Origin: Schistocephalus solidus
Taxonomy: Eukaryota > Platyhelminthes > Cestoda > Diphyllobothriidea > Diphyllobothriidae
Direction: 5' to 3'
DNA length: 64,000 nt
Assembly (NCBI GenBank): GCA_017591395.1
Contig: WEDG01005554.1
Coordinates: forward strand, 54,911-118,910
Part shown: positions 63,792 through 64,000 of the stretch, piece after piece
Layout of the letters: each line of letters starts with the position of its first letter
Numbering within the stretch: the stretch's first letter is position 1
Notes under the pieces: model-generated
Database searches by the model: none
Seen by the model: only the letters and a program-made list of their open reading frames with translations
What the model was told of the DNA's origin: nothing
Translations under genes and position numbers: made by a program

Positions 63792-64000
63792 AGAATTTAG
63801 AATTTATATTTGGTTAGCACTGGCCGGGCACTGTCTAAGCAACAATTAGTAACGAAAGAAAGTTATGACAAGGTGTGCAGATAAAATGTACAAATACTTA
63901 ATAATGAAGACATAACTTGTCCTAATATGTGAACAGTAAGCGATGTTTTTGAAATTAATTTTGAACTTTAAAAATTAGGCAGGGAGAAAAACTCTTACCA
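63792..64000 (-). mobile_element. LINE A 3' UTR (copy A3), runs off the window
   Basis: It matches 36665-36870 and 61246-61440 from the ttagaatttagaattt tail to the first U tract of the hairpin, where the window ends. How much of the LINE lies beyond is unknown. Confidence 0.8.

Noticed and set aside
1..64000. CRISPR arrays, bacterial operons, rRNA genes
   Set aside because: No regularly spaced short repeats, no Shine-Dalgarno-linked gene strings and no rRNA-like stretches are seen; all repeats are eukaryotic transposons.

Overview
This window looks like a piece of a flatworm genome, most likely a diphyllobothriid tapeworm (the Spirometra/Dibothriocephalus/Schistocephalus group). It is built almost entirely of dead transposable elements. 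The organism call rests on my recollection that the LINE called F here, which has C2H2 zinc fingers fused after its reverse transcriptase (RT), is abundant in those worms; I have not searched for it. There is no bacterial gene organisation. I recognise one convincing host gene, ELOF1 (32826-33110, minus), in a relatively repeat-poor island at about 28000-33557.

Family names A, B, C, D, F and G and 'H repeat' are mine. A, B, C and G are CR1-like non-LTR retrotransposons. D is a related EN-RT LINE clade with three subfamilies. F is the RT plus zinc-finger LINE. H is a short SINE-like repeat. Also present are two Gypsy-type LTR elements, one Penelope-like element and one miniature LTR element (TRIM).

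Layout. 1-3362: LINE A (minus). 3363-4519: LINE B (plus). 4520-10607: two D elements (minus). 10608-12305: inverted C pieces and H repeats. 12306-21960: one F element split by a B element, which is split by a G element, which is split by the TRIM (four levels). 23381-26100: best-preserved D RT. 27056-27995: F zinc-finger tail and H repeats. 29573-30540: Penelope fragment. 32425-32462: perfect 38-bp palindrome. 32826-33110: ELOF1. 33558-59757: Gypsy-1, whose coding parts are scattered over 26 kb because LINEs B, A, C and D and a second Gypsy element have landed in it. The C insertion contains another C, which contains a G. Gypsy-2 contains a C. 59758-64000: another B element, which appears to have landed in the Gypsy-1 3' LTR, with LINE A 3'-UTR copies in it and at its end.

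The pieces fit together when the inserts are removed: Gypsy-1 reads LTR-gag-protease-RT-RNase H-integrase-LTR. F resumes at the codon where it broke. The G insertion in B is flanked by the same 5 bp, and the TRIM in G by the same 4 bp. This gives a relative chronology of F before B before G before TRIM, and Gypsy-1 before C before inner C before G.

The most unusual signal is in the 3' UTRs. LINE families A, B, C and G each carry a stem / U-rich internal loop / stem hairpin near the 3' end. The flanking helices change in a compensatory way between families, and G has the same architecture with unrelated helix sequences. This is the architecture of ENE (element for nuclear expression) RNAs, which clamp poly(A) in a triple helix. 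I think it is the strongest candidate for an undescribed system here. Nearly every element is broken by stops, frameshifts or loss of the RT core, so I read the window as a transposon graveyard rather than an active locus.
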